DNA of 64,000 nt from Chryseobacterium gleum (lineage in GTDB: Bacteria; Bacteroidota; Bacteroidia; UBA10329), in contig CAMDOM010000004.1 in NCBI GenBank assembly GCA_945903645.1, positions 59,830 to 123,829 on the forward strand. The letters run 5' to 3'. The notes below the pieces were generated by a model. The model saw nothing but the letters and a program-made list of their open reading frames with translations, had not been told where the DNA came from and did no database searches. Position 1 is the stretch's first letter; each line of letters begins with the position of its first letter. This document shows positions 28,241 to 36,692 of this stretch, piece after piece. The position numbers and the translations under genes are program-made.

Positions 28241-28633
28241 ATGAACCAAAAAATAGCCACATCAAATGCACCAGCGGCCATTGGCCCGTATAGCCAAGCC
28301 ATAGCAGCAGGTGGATTTCTTTTTACATCAGGTCAAATTGCGCTGGTGCCCGGCACTGGTGCATTAGACATTGCCGACATTGAAACCGAAACTCACAGGG
28401 TGATGAAAAACTTGAAAGCAGTTCTCGAAGCTGGCAATGCCTCGTTTAATCACGTAGTTAAAACGACTATTTTCTTATCGGATATGGCACATTATGCCCA
28501 AGTGAATGAGGTGTATGCCTCTTATTTCACGAAAGACGCCCCTGCGCGAGAAGCCGTGCAAGTAGCAGGGCTGCCAAAGGGAGTGAATGTGGAAATATCA
28601 ATGATTGCATGCCTCGATAATTTCGAAAAATGA
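28241..28633 (+). CDS. ridA: RidA-family enamine/imine deaminase
   Basis: A 130-residue RidA (YjgF/UK114) protein that hydrolyses reactive 2-aminoacrylate and related imines made by PLP enzymes. Visible are NAPAAIGPYSQAI near residue 9, FTSGQIAL, and the C-terminal signature beginning PAREAVQVAGLPKGVNVEI, whose Arg binds the substrate carboxylate. The length is typical. It overlaps the ChaN-like gene by 4 bases (ATGA), so both are made from one message. Confidence 0.94.
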   Translation: MNQKIATSNAPAAIGPYSQAIAAGGFLFTSGQIALVPGTGALDIADIETETHRVMKNLKAVLEAGNASFNHVVKTTIFLSDMAHYAQVNEVYASYFTKDAPAREAVQVAGLPKGVNVEISMIACLDNFEK

Positions 28634-29484
28634 GGGGTGTTCTAACAATGGTGGTGATTGTAGCATGTTTGTATGGCGCAAATGCCCAACCCAAACCTGC
28701 ATATGAACTTTTCGATTCGAATGGCAAAAAGGTGAGCCATAAGAAAATGATGAAGGCACTTTTGGCGGCCGATATTGTACTATTTGGCGAGCTGCACAAC
28801 AACCCTATTGCGCATTGGCTTCAACTTTCCGTGGCAAAGGATGCACATCTCAAACGAGACCTGGTGCTAGGTGCCGAAATGGTGGAAGCGGACAACCAAG
28901 CCGTTCTGAACTCCTATTTGAAAGGTGAAATTGACGCAGAAGCATTGGACACCTTGGCTCGAATGTGGAACAACTATGCTACAGATTATGCTCCGTTGGT
29001 CGATTTTTCCAAAGCGAACAATCGCGCATTTATTGCCACCAATGTGCCAAGAAAGTATGCCAGTTTGGTGTATAAAAAAGGCTTTGAAGCGCTCGATACA
29101 TTGGCTTCAAATGAGCGCCAATGGATCGCGCCACTGCCTATTGCCTACAATGCCGAATTGCTCGGCTACAAAAACATGGTAGCTATGATGGGCGGCCATG
29201 GCGGCCCTAATATGCCTAAAGCACAAGCCCTGAAAGACGTTACCATGGCCCATTTCATACTAAAAAATTACACTAGCGGGCAGTTGTTTCTTCACTTCAA
29301 TGGGGCTTATCACAGCGATAATTATGAAGGAATCCTCTGGTACTTGAAACAAGCCCAACCTAACTTAAACTACATCACCATTTCTACCGTAGCACAAGGT
29401 AATGTGGCATACTTACTGGAAGAAAACAAAGGCAAGGCCGACTACATTATTTGCGTTGACGAAACGCTACCCGGTTCCTATTGA
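28630..29484 (+). CDS. ChaN-like exported iron/haem-binding protein
   Basis: A 284-residue protein of the ChaN/DUF399 family. A short signal peptide (about 1-19, ending YGANAQ) exports it. The family motif is LFGELHNNPIAHWLQL near residue 52, with the acidic and His residues that bind haem iron in Campylobacter ChaR/ChaN-type structures. AMMGGHGGPNMPKA near 190 and FNGAYHSDNYEG near 227 are conserved loops. It probably helps haem or iron handling in the periplasm. No TonB receptor is nearby. It is coupled to ridA. Confidence 0.83.
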   Translation: MRGVLTMVVIVACLYGANAQPKPAYELFDSNGKKVSHKKMMKALLAADIVLFGELHNNPIAHWLQLSVAKDAHLKRDLVLGAEMVEADNQAVLNSYLKGEIDAEALDTLARMWNNYATDYAPLVDFSKANNRAFIATNVPRKYASLVYKKGFEALDTLASNERQWIAPLPIAYNAELLGYKNMVAMMGGHGGPNMPKAQALKDVTMAHFILKNYTSGQLFLHFNGAYHSDNYEGILWYLKQAQPNLNYITISTVAQGNVAYLLEENKGKADYIICVDETLPGSY

Positions 29485-29535
29485 GTTATCTTATATTCGC
29501 TGCCTGAAACGAAAAAACGACCAATTTACATCGCA

Positions 29536-30435
29536 ATGAAACCAACTCTCCTAATTCTTGCAGCCGGTATGGGCAGTCGCTATGGTGGCCTTAAGCAAAT
29601 AGACCCACTTGGCCCAAATGGCGAAACCATCATTGAATATTCTATTTATGATGCCATAAATGCAGGGTTTGGAAAAGTGGTTTTCGTTATTCGCGAAAGC
29701 TTTGCAGATGCGTTTAAGGCGCAATTTGCTGGCAAGTTTGACGATAAAATTGAGATCGCTTATGCCTATCAAGATGTTAATACTCCAGTAGAAGGCATTG
29801 ACGATTTACCCAATCGCGAAAAGCCTTGGGGCACTATGCATGCGGTGCTTGTGGCGCATGACGTGATAAACGAACCCTTTGCCGTTATCAATGCAGACGA
29901 TTTTTATGGCGCTGATGGGTTTCATCAAATAGCAGCATTTCTAAAAAACGAGTGCTCGCCTAGCACCTATTGCATGGTGGGCTATGTGTTGCGCAACACC
30001 TTGAGCCTAAACGGACACGTTTCGCGCGGGGTGTGCATGGCAGATTCCGACAATTGCTTGGCCAAAATAGACGAACGCACCAAAATTCATTGGGAGGACA
30101 ATAAAGTTGTGTACCAAGAAGGCGATGCCAAGCACGAGGTGAACCCCGATTCGGTGGTGAGCATGAATTTCTGGGGCTTTCACCCCAACATATTTGAGGT
30201 GAGCCGCCACATGTTTATCGACTTTGTTCGCGAAAACAGAGACAATCCAAAGGCAGAGTTTTTTATTCCTCTTGTGGCCGATAATCTGATTGCCGCTAAG
30301 CAAGCCAAGTTTCCAATCTTTACCAGCATAGACCTATGGTATGGTGTAACCTACATCGAAGACCGCCAAACGGTGGTAGATGCCTTCAAAAAATTGGTGG
30401 ACGAAGGGCACTATCCTTCTCCGCTTTGGAACTAA
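29536..30435 (+). CDS. Sugar-phosphate nucleotidyltransferase family protein
   Basis: A 299-residue nucleotidyltransferase with the GT-A-like fold of sugar-nucleotide pyrophosphorylases. The N-terminal signature is LILAAGMGSRYGGLKQIDPL, and the Mg site is suggested by FAVINADDFYG near 115. FIPLVADNLI near 237 and WYGVTYIEDR near 271 are conserved in this Bacteroidota subgroup. The activated sugar cannot be inferred. It is 51 bases after the ChaN-like gene, and the accessory segment begins downstream. Confidence 0.85.
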   Translation: MKPTLLILAAGMGSRYGGLKQIDPLGPNGETIIEYSIYDAINAGFGKVVFVIRESFADAFKAQFAGKFDDKIEIAYAYQDVNTPVEGIDDLPNREKPWGTMHAVLVAHDVINEPFAVINADDFYGADGFHQIAAFLKNECSPSTYCMVGYVLRNTLSLNGHVSRGVCMADSDNCLAKIDERTKIHWEDNKVVYQEGDAKHEVNPDSVVSMNFWGFHPNIFEVSRHMFIDFVRENRDNPKAEFFIPLVADNLIAAKQAKFPIFTSIDLWYGVTYIEDRQTVVDAFKKLVDEGHYPSPLWN

Positions 30436-30523
30436 CTGATTGCTAGGTAAAAAGTACCTATGCTGCTTGGCGAGTGTGCTTATTTCTCCAAAGGCTGTTT
30501 TTTAATCCCATTCCCCAACTAAA

Positions 30524-30560
30524 AATCCATTCATTCCGCTGAAGAAAAAATGGCGGGATA
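30524..30560 (+). repeat. Hairpin repeat, left copy
   Basis: The sequence aatccattcattccgctgaa continues with gaaaaaatggcgggata. It recurs in altered form at 33028-33062. Each copy folds as attccgc or atcccgc against gcgggat. The two copies stand on either side of the 30616-33018 accessory segment. Confidence 0.5.
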
Positions 30561-30615
30561 GGTTCAGTTTGTAAAGCCTACCTTCCTAGCTGCTGGCAAA
30601 CTGTCACATCCTGCG

Positions 30616-30771
30616 CTACAACTTCACCTCTGCCACCACAAAGCCCAATTTGATTAAATCCAGTTGGTCTGCAAAGGCATCTACAAACCGCACAGGATTA
30701 TCGGGACTAATAAAATCTTCCATACTGCGCATTTGCAGCTGAAAGCGGTCATGCTGGTCAACATAAGCCAT
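30616..30771 (-). pseudogene. Remnant of an IS1182-type transposase, N-terminus only
   Basis: Reading the minus strand from ATG 30771 gives 51 codons to a TAG at 30616. The product begins MAYVDQHDRFQLQMRSMEDF and goes on ISPDNPVRFVDAFADQLDLI. This matches the N-terminal (DUF772-like) part of IS1182/IS5-group transposases, which are several hundred residues long. The DDE catalytic domain is absent, so this is a decayed fragment. Confidence 0.7.
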
Positions 30772-30879
30772 ACTACATTCTTTGGTTTACCCTATAAATA
30801 TAGTTAATTATGAGCTACTTCTTTTGTTGATTTGGGTATATTTACAAAGAATTAACGGGTGGTTTTTTCACGGACTGAC

Positions 30880-30888
30880 GTTATGGGC
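30880..30888 (+). repeat. Cassette-end-like GTTATGGGC
   Basis: GTTATGGGC here is the exact reverse complement of GCCCATAAC at 32888-32896, which opens the attC-like inverted repeat after the delta-60 gene. The pair brackets exactly one gene. Confidence 0.45.
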
Positions 30889-31064
30889 AAGTTTAAAAAA
30901 CAAGACGGTCTGCGAAAGCCAAAGGGCTGACCACCCACAGTGACAAAAAAGAAAAATAAAAAAGTGGAGACCAGAACCCACTCCAAAAAACGGGGCGTAA
31001 TCTGAAAAGCCATAAAAGTAAGACAAAATACTAATGACTTTAAACATTTTAAAATCCTAACAAA

Positions 31065-32882
31065 ATGAAAAAAACAACCGCTTACTCACTTATTGTATTA
31101 ATCGCAATTCTGTCCTTTCAATCAGAACTTTTCGCACAACAACATTACGTAATTGATCGTAGTTTTGGTGAAACCTGTGGCATGTCGGTTATCACTGGTA
31201 TTCCCCTCTCCTTAGAACAAATTGAAATGTTTAAACTATCGGACGGAAGTTACATTCAAGCAGGAGATGTTTTTGACCAGGGGCTGCTAGCCAATTTAAT
31301 TGTACTTACAAAATTTAATAATGACGGCACAGTAGACAATTCGTTTGGTATCAACGGAGTTGTCCAACATAGGTTTGGCAATTCGAACTCAGTTTCATGT
31401 GCGGCCATGAGCAATGATAAAATTTATGTGGTCGGTGGTGAATCACCTTCAAATGCGGGGAGCAGTGTCAGAGCGTATATAGGAAGGTTCAATGCTGATG
31501 GCACACCTGATGCTACTTTTAATTCTACAGGCAGTGTAGTGGAGTTAATAAGCACTAATCCTATTTCGGGTTCGATCTATTCCCATATAGCTATTCAGCC
31601 CGATGGAAAGGTTATTGCATTCGGGTCGGAATTTTTTAATATAAATGGCGGTGCCAACATTCCAGTTGCAAGAAGATATAATTTTAATGGATCTCTTGAT
31701 AATACATTCCATCCTGCTATAACTTATCCAGGTTTCAGCTCAATGGTAGCCAGCACTGGTGGTCATTCAGCGGGTGTTATTGACGCGAATGGTTCCATTC
31801 GCTTTTTGTACACCATTAACCCAAACTTAGCAGGCCAACCTATAGAGCAAATAGTAACCGTTAAGATAAATTCAATGGGGGAGCCCGATATAAACTACGG
31901 AATAAATGGGATGAATGGAATACCTGTCACTGCGTATAGTGTAAATAGGTATTTTGCAGATCCACAGAATAATATTTATGCTCAGGGATTTGTTCAGAAC
32001 GGAAATCAAAGCAACCGTGTTGTGCGCATAAAACCTAACGGAGATGCTGACAGTACCTTTGCAATAAATGGAGTATTTGATTTAATGGAAGATTTCAATC
32101 CGCAAAATGATTTTGGTCGGATTCTTCATCGCGATAGCCAGGGGCGGATATGGAGCATGGGAGGAGTGGGAGAAGGGGGGAATTATTGGGCAACTATTTA
32201 TCGCTTCGATTCAACAGCTACCTATGATTTAACGCTAAATGGATTGGGGTTTTTCTCTATGTTTGAACCTCCATTTGGAATACACTTAAGGAATGCCTAT
32301 TTTGAAAACGACAATGAGATAGTGGTTAATTGTATTAATGGCAATGGTGGAGGAATATCTCTAATAAAATTAAAACTAAGCACCGAAGTTGTTACAATTA
32401 GTAATGCTGGTTCTGATACATTATGTGTCGGTGCCCAAACTTCTTTATTTGTGAATCAACCAAATAACTGCTACACCTATCAATGGAAAAAAGATGGGAT
32501 TGATTTTGCGGGCTTGAATGACACCAGCGTTACTATCGACTCAACCGGCTCTTACCTTGTTCTAGCTATTGTAGGAAATGATACTTTAATTTCACAAGCG
32601 GTTAATGTTTTTGTGCAGATTTGCGTAGGGGTGAATAGTGTGGATGAACAAAACATTTTCAACTTGTATCCTAATCCGGCTAAGAACCAAATCAATGTAA
32701 AAGCAGATATCCATTTATTGGGTTCTGTTTATAATGTTTATGATAACACAGGAAAATCAGTTTTAAAAGGCAAAATAATTTCACCGAATACAGTTATTGA
32801 ATTAGGTGATTTATCAGGTGGTATTTATTTATTCAGTGTAGGAGAGAATTTGAAACAGACATTTAAAATAGTAAAGGAATAA
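31065..32882 (+). CDS. T9SS-secreted delta-60 repeat protein
   Basis: A 605-residue secreted protein. A signal peptide (about 1-24, ending ELFAQ) is followed by several delta-60 repeats, a beta-propeller-like module seen here as FNNDGTVDNSFGINGV, FNADGTPDATFNSTG, IQPDGKVIAFGS and IKPNGDADSTFAINGVF. An Ig-like segment (about 445-515) and a T9SS sorting domain (about 525-605, NLYPNPAKNQINVKA) end the protein. The function is unknown; surface binding is a guess. The gene is AT-rich: sampled lines have 20-21 G/C per 60, against 26 per 60 in the neighbour upstream. It is bracketed by inverted GTTATGGGC, so it may be a mobile cassette. Confidence 0.85.
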   Translation: MKKTTAYSLIVLIAILSFQSELFAQQHYVIDRSFGETCGMSVITGIPLSLEQIEMFKLSDGSYIQAGDVFDQGLLANLIVLTKFNNDGTVDNSFGINGVVQHRFGNSNSVSCAAMSNDKIYVVGGESPSNAGSSVRAYIGRFNADGTPDATFNSTGSVVELISTNPISGSIYSHIAIQPDGKVIAFGSEFFNINGGANIPVARRYNFNGSLDNTFHPAITYPGFSSMVASTGGHSAGVIDANGSIRFLYTINPNLAGQPIEQIVTVKINSMGEPDINYGINGMNGIPVTAYSVNRYFADPQNNIYAQGFVQNGNQSNRVVRIKPNGDADSTFAINGVFDLMEDFNPQNDFGRILHRDSQGRIWSMGGVGEGGNYWATIYRFDSTATYDLTLNGLGFFSMFEPPFGIHLRNAYFENDNEIVVNCINGNGGGISLIKLKLSTEVVTISNAGSDTLCVGAQTSLFVNQPNNCYTYQWKKDGIDFAGLNDTSVTIDSTGSYLVLAIVGNDTLISQAVNVFVQICVGVNSVDEQNIFNLYPNPAKNQINVKADIHLLGSVYNVYDNTGKSVLKGKIISPNTVIELGDLSGGIYLFSVGENLKQTFKIVKE

Positions 32883-32887
32883 AACCA

Positions 32888-33018
32888 GCCCATAACAGCA
32901 CCTAAAAAAATGGCGGGCGATGTGCGAATACAAACATTTGTGCAACTAATAAAGTTTAGTTCGTACAGACAGTTTAGTGTTCCAAACCCGCCACTTCTTT
33001 TAGCTGCAAACCGTTAAC
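32888..33018 (+). repeat. attC-like imperfect inverted repeat
   Basis: The left arm at 32888-32917 (gcccataacagcacctaaaa, then aaatggcggg) pairs imperfectly with the right arm at 32987-33018 (cccgccacttcttttagctg, then caaaccgttaac). A spacer of about 70 bases separates them. This resembles an integron attC site in size and layout, but the ends do not match the consensus RYYYAAC/GTTRRRY exactly, and no integrase is in the window. Confidence 0.45.
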
Positions 33019-33027
33019 TTTCTATTT

Positions 33028-33062
33028 AATCCATTCATCCCGCGTAAAAAAAGGGCGGGATA
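33028..33062 (+). repeat. Hairpin repeat, right copy
   Basis: The sequence aatccattcatcccgcgtaa continues aaaaagggcgggata and matches 30524-30560 apart from one substitution and a small indel region. It folds as atcccgc against gcgggat. There is no T-run, so it is not a plain terminator. Confidence 0.5.
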
Positions 33063-33194
33063 AGTACGGGGTATAAAAGGATGGGATTGCCTTTGGGTTC
33101 ACTGATTTGCTAAGTTTCTAACCTACGCTTTGCTTTAGCTATTTGCCCCTTTTTAGACATAGCAAGAAGTATTACTTCTCCGCAGGTTAATGGC

Positions 33195-34274
33195 CTACTT
33201 AGGTGCCTTTATAAGCATGACAACCCCCAATGCGCCAAAGAGGATGTTGGGTATCCAAACGGCTAGCATTACGGGCATGCTGCCGCCTATTGCAAAGGTT
33301 TGCGATACTTGCATAAACAGGATGTAGGAAAAGCTGAGCAACAGGCCCAACCCAATGTGCATGCCTATGCCGCCACGCACCCTGCGGCTGCCGAGGCTTA
33401 CCCCAATAACGGTGAGGATGAAGGCAGCAAAGGGAAGCGAAAACCGCTTGTGTTTTTCTACTTCGAAGTATTCTAAAAACTGAGACCCTTTCAGGCGTTG
33501 CTCGGCAATAAATTCGTCCAACTCATAATAATCCATGGCTTCTACCACCTTGAGGCGTTGGCTAAAATCTTTGGGGTGAAAGGGATAGACCGAATCCATT
33601 TTTTCGCCTGTGCGCAGGGTTTCTTTCAAATCGCGCATTTCGCGTATCCAATAGTTGCGCACCTGCCATGTGCCGTTTAGCGTGTCGAAGGTAATGTGGT
33701 CGCTCATGAGCTTGTAGGTGAGTCGGCCATCGACAAACTTCTCTAGCGAAAACTTGTAGCCCGTCATGCGCTCGGGGCTATACGAATCGAAATAAATGAA
33801 CGTGCCCGGCTCTATCTGGTAATGTTGGTTTCGGCCATAGTTCATATACGGACGGTTGATGTAGGTATTCTCGAAGGTGATGCGGCCCAAATTGGCTTTG
33901 GGAATAATGAAGTTGTTGAGCGTTAAACTCAACGTGGCCAAAATGAAACACCCCACCATGTAGGGCACCATAAAGCGATAGAAGCTAATACCCGCGCTAA
34001 GAATGGCCACAATTTCGCTACGATAGGCCATGCGCGATGTGAACAAAATAACTGCTATGAAAATGAAAAGTGGGCTAAATAGATTGGCGAAATAGGGAAT
34101 GAAATAGATGTAATAATCGAAAATAATGGTGCGGGCAGAGAGGTCGTATTCGATGAAATCGTCAATCTTTTCGGAGAAATCGAACACCACCGAAATGCTC
34201 ACTATCAAGCCAATGGTGAAAAAGAAGGTTCCTAAGAACTGCCCAAGAATGTACCTATCGAGGCGTGTGAACAT
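33195..34274 (-). CDS. LptF/LptG-family LPS export permease
   Basis: A 359-residue permease of the YjgP/YjgQ family that, with LptB, pulls lipopolysaccharide out of the inner membrane. An N-terminal block starting FTRLDRYILGQFLGTFFFT is the family hallmark. Three spans follow, then a periplasmic jelly-roll domain (about 130-260) and three C-terminal spans, for example GGIGMHIGLGLLLSFSYILF. I chose ATG 34274 because the 22 residues upstream do not match the family. It follows tgt by one base, a pairing common in this phylum. Whether it is LptF or LptG cannot be told. Confidence 0.9.
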   Translation of the reverse strand: MFTRLDRYILGQFLGTFFFTIGLIVSISVVFDFSEKIDDFIEYDLSARTIIFDYYIYFIPYFANLFSPLFIFIAVILFTSRMAYRSEIVAILSAGISFYRFMVPYMVGCFILATLSLTLNNFIIPKANLGRITFENTYINRPYMNYGRNQHYQIEPGTFIYFDSYSPERMTGYKFSLEKFVDGRLTYKLMSDHITFDTLNGTWQVRNYWIREMRDLKETLRTGEKMDSVYPFHPKDFSQRLKVVEAMDYYELDEFIAEQRLKGSQFLEYFEVEKHKRFSLPFAAFILTVIGVSLGSRRVRGGIGMHIGLGLLLSFSYILFMQVSQTFAIGGSMPVMLAVWIPNILFGALGVVMLIKAPK

Positions 34275-34275
34275 G

Positions 34276-35412
34276 CTAAAGCCTATGGAGCAATTGCGGT
34301 ACAACGCTATCTTTCCATGCCTTGTAATCGCCCAATGCAATGTGCTTGCGCGCTTGTGCCATTACATCAAGGTAGAATGCCAAGTTGTGAATGCTGGCAA
34401 TTTGTGGCCCCAATAGTTCTTTGGCAATATACAAATGGCGCAAGTAGGCTTTCGAATATTCTTTGTCTACATAGGAAGTTCCATTTTCGTCTAAGGCTGA
34501 AAAATCTTGCTCCCACTTTTTGTTTTTGATATTCATAATGCCATTCCATGTAAACAGCAGCCCGTGGCGGCCATTTCGGGTAGGCATCACGCAATCGAAC
34601 ATATCTATGCCAAGGGCAATATTTTCTAACAAGTTGGCAGGTGTGCCCACTCCCATAAGGTAGCGCGGTTTGTCGTGGGGAAGAATGTCGCACACCACTT
34701 CGGTCATTTCGTACATTTCTTCATCTGGTTCGCCCACGCTTAGGCCACCAATAGCATTGGCTTCTCTACCAAACGAAGCAATCATTTCTGCCGACTGCAT
34801 GCGCAAATCCTTGTAGGTGGAGCCTTGCACAATGGGCAACAACGCTTGATGAAAGCCATACTTGGGTTCGGTGGCATCGAAGTGCTCGCAACATCGCTTT
34901 AGCCATCTATGGGTCATATCCATAGAGCGTTTGGCATAGCGATAATCGCACGGATAGGGAGTGCATTCGTCAAACGCCATGATAATATCGGCTCCTATGG
35001 TGCGCTGAATATCCATGGCGCTTTCGGGGCTAAAAAAATGCTTCGAACCGTCAATATGCGATGCAAATGTGACGCCTTCTTCTTTAATTTTTCGTCTGTG
35101 CCCAAGGGAGTACACTTGGTAGCCACCACTATCGGTTAAGATGGGCAATTTCCAGTTCATAAACTTGTGCAAACCGCCTGCTTTTTCCAATGTATCCATT
35201 CCTGGACGCAGATACAAATGGTAGGTATTGCCCAGAATAATTTGAGCTTTTATATCCTCAGCAATCTCGTGTTGATGCACTCCTTTCACTGTGCCAACAG
35301 TTCCCACAGGCATAAAAATAGGCGTTTCGACCACCCCGTGGGCTGTCAAGAACTTCCCGGTTCTTGCTTTGGATTCCTTGTCTGTAGCGGTAATCTCGAA
35401 ATTTAGGCCCAT
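34276..35412 (-). CDS. tgt: Queuine tRNA-ribosyltransferase
   Basis: This enzyme swaps guanine-34 for preQ1 (or queuine) in tRNAs with GUN anticodons. Residues include the PVGTVGTVKG loop (35-44), the substrate Asp in LTDSGGYQV (Asp94), GGLSVGEPDEEMYE and the MFDCVMPTRNGRHG segment with the nucleophile Asp. The C-terminal zinc cysteines of E. coli Tgt (CxCxxC) are absent: the aligned stretch reads TSYVDKEYSKAYLRHL. The later His (SIHNLAFY) is kept. I chose ATG 35412 (MGLNFEITATD), giving 378 residues; longer starts would run under the divergent GT2 gene. It is coupled with the LptF/G gene. Confidence 0.93.
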   Translation of the reverse strand: MGLNFEITATDKESKARTGKFLTAHGVVETPIFMPVGTVGTVKGVHQHEIAEDIKAQIILGNTYHLYLRPGMDTLEKAGGLHKFMNWKLPILTDSGGYQVYSLGHRRKIKEEGVTFASHIDGSKHFFSPESAMDIQRTIGADIIMAFDECTPYPCDYRYAKRSMDMTHRWLKRCCEHFDATEPKYGFHQALLPIVQGSTYKDLRMQSAEMIASFGREANAIGGLSVGEPDEEMYEMTEVVCDILPHDKPRYLMGVGTPANLLENIALGIDMFDCVMPTRNGRHGLLFTWNGIMNIKNKKWEQDFSALDENGTSYVDKEYSKAYLRHLYIAKELLGPQIASIHNLAFYLDVMAQARKHIALGDYKAWKDSVVPQLLHRL

Positions 35413-35549
35413 GTTCATAAGTCGGCCAAAAGTAAGGAATTGCCCTACGAGGGTCAGATAGTTTTGTGTTGCCTGATGGTTGGGGTGTTGTAAGGGCCAA
35501 ATATGTTGGTTGCTAGCGCTTTTTAACCTTCTGGCAATAACTAGAAATT

Positions 35550-36692
35550 TTGGATTTTCCTTTCTTAAAACTCGAAACGATTGCACTGTGGCAATGGGCA
35601 GCTTTTGCTGTGCTATGCGCTTCATTTTTGGGACAATTGTTCTATTATTTCGTTGTGTTTATTCGGCTTTCGTTTTACAAAGTGGAAGGCGAGAAAGTTG
35701 GAGCCGAACCCGTATCTGTAATCATTTGCGCGTGGAATGAAGAGGATAATCTGCGGGCACATTTGGAGTCTATTCTCAACCAAGATCATCCGAAATTTGA
35801 AGTAATTGTGGTGAACGACCACAGCACGGACGAAACCGACATTCTGCTGCATGAATGGCAAAAAGCGTTTTCGCATTTGCACGCCATTAACCTGAACAGG
35901 GAAAACGCCAACATGCGCGGTAAGAAATTCGCCATCTCCATGGGAATTAAAGGCGCGAAATATGACCGTTTGGTATTTACTGATGCGGATTGTCGCCCCA
36001 CAAGCGACCAATGGCTTCGCCACATGTCAGCAGCAATGGTGGGAGACAAAAAAGTTATCCTAGGCTATGGTGGTTTTGAAAAACTGCCAGGTTTGTTGAA
36101 TAAGTTTTACCGCTACGAAGCATTGCACATAGCAGTGCAATACATGAGCTATGCTTTGGCCGGCAAGCCCTACATGGGCGTGGGCAGGAATATGGCTTAC
36201 TTGAAGGAGTTGTTTTTTCAAACTAAGGGATTCATAAAACACCGTCATATCGCTTCTGGAGACGATGACTTGCTGGTGAATGAAGTGTCCACTGGCGAGA
36301 ACACTACCATTGTTATTCATGCAAACGCACACACCATATCTGAGCCAAAAAACACGTGGTCTGAGTGGTGGACTCAAAAGCGAAGACATCTATCTACCAG
36401 TGGGCTTTATCGTTGGGAATCGAAAGTGCTGCTGGGTATTTACAACCTCACCACACTAGGCTTTTATCTGGGCTTTTTTGTGGTTTTGGCCATTCCCGCT
36501 TTGTATTGGACAGCACTTGTTGCCCTTGGCATCAAATGGATATGTCATTTATCTATAATGCGCGTGCCTACAAGGGTTCTAAACGAACGCGATCTTTTAC
36601 TATTTTCGCTGCTAGGAGATGTATTCTCACCTTTCTTTAATGCATTTGCAAGTATATCGATACTCATAAAACGCCCCATTGTATGGAAGTAG
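35550..36692 (+). CDS. Family 2 glycosyltransferase, membrane-bound
   Basis: A 380-residue GT2 enzyme. One N-terminal membrane span (about 12-33) is followed by the catalytic domain, with VSVIICAWNEEDNLRAHLES, FEVIVVNDHSTDETDILLHE and the DxD-like VFTDADCRPTS near 140. TQKRRHLSTS near 270 resembles the QxxRW acceptor motif of processive enzymes, and two to three C-terminal spans end the protein. The product is unknown. It starts with TTG at 35550, no ATG being near, and overlaps the sigma-factor gene by 10 bases. Confidence 0.85.
   Translation: MDFPFLKLETIALWQWAAFAVLCASFLGQLFYYFVVFIRLSFYKVEGEKVGAEPVSVIICAWNEEDNLRAHLESILNQDHPKFEVIVVNDHSTDETDILLHEWQKAFSHLHAINLNRENANMRGKKFAISMGIKGAKYDRLVFTDADCRPTSDQWLRHMSAAMVGDKKVILGYGGFEKLPGLLNKFYRYEALHIAVQYMSYALAGKPYMGVGRNMAYLKELFFQTKGFIKHRHIASGDDDLLVNEVSTGENTTIVIHANAHTISEPKNTWSEWWTQKRRHLSTSGLYRWESKVLLGIYNLTTLGFYLGFFVVLAIPALYWTALVALGIKWICHLSIMRVPTRVLNERDLLLFSLLGDVFSPFFNAFASISILIKRPIVWK

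Larger units (their letters stand above)
30436..31064. other. Gap opening an accessory segment
   Basis: This 629-base gap holds a hairpin repeat (30524-30560), a transposase remnant (30616-30771) and a GTTATGGGC cassette-end-like site (30880-30888). The part from 30890 to 31064 is A-rich and probably the leader of the downstream gene. No intact gene is seen. Confidence 0.55.
32883..33194. other. Gap with attC-like hairpin and hairpin repeat
   Basis: This 312-base gap holds the attC-like inverted repeat (32888-33018) and the right copy of the hairpin repeat (33028-33062). The rest, up to the convergent LptF/G stop, shows nothing recognisable. Confidence 0.5.

Noticed and set aside
32888..33018. 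Calling this a true integron attC site
   Set aside because: The layout is similar but the end boxes do not fit RYYYAAC/GTTRRRY, and there is no integrase in the window. Kept only as attC-like.
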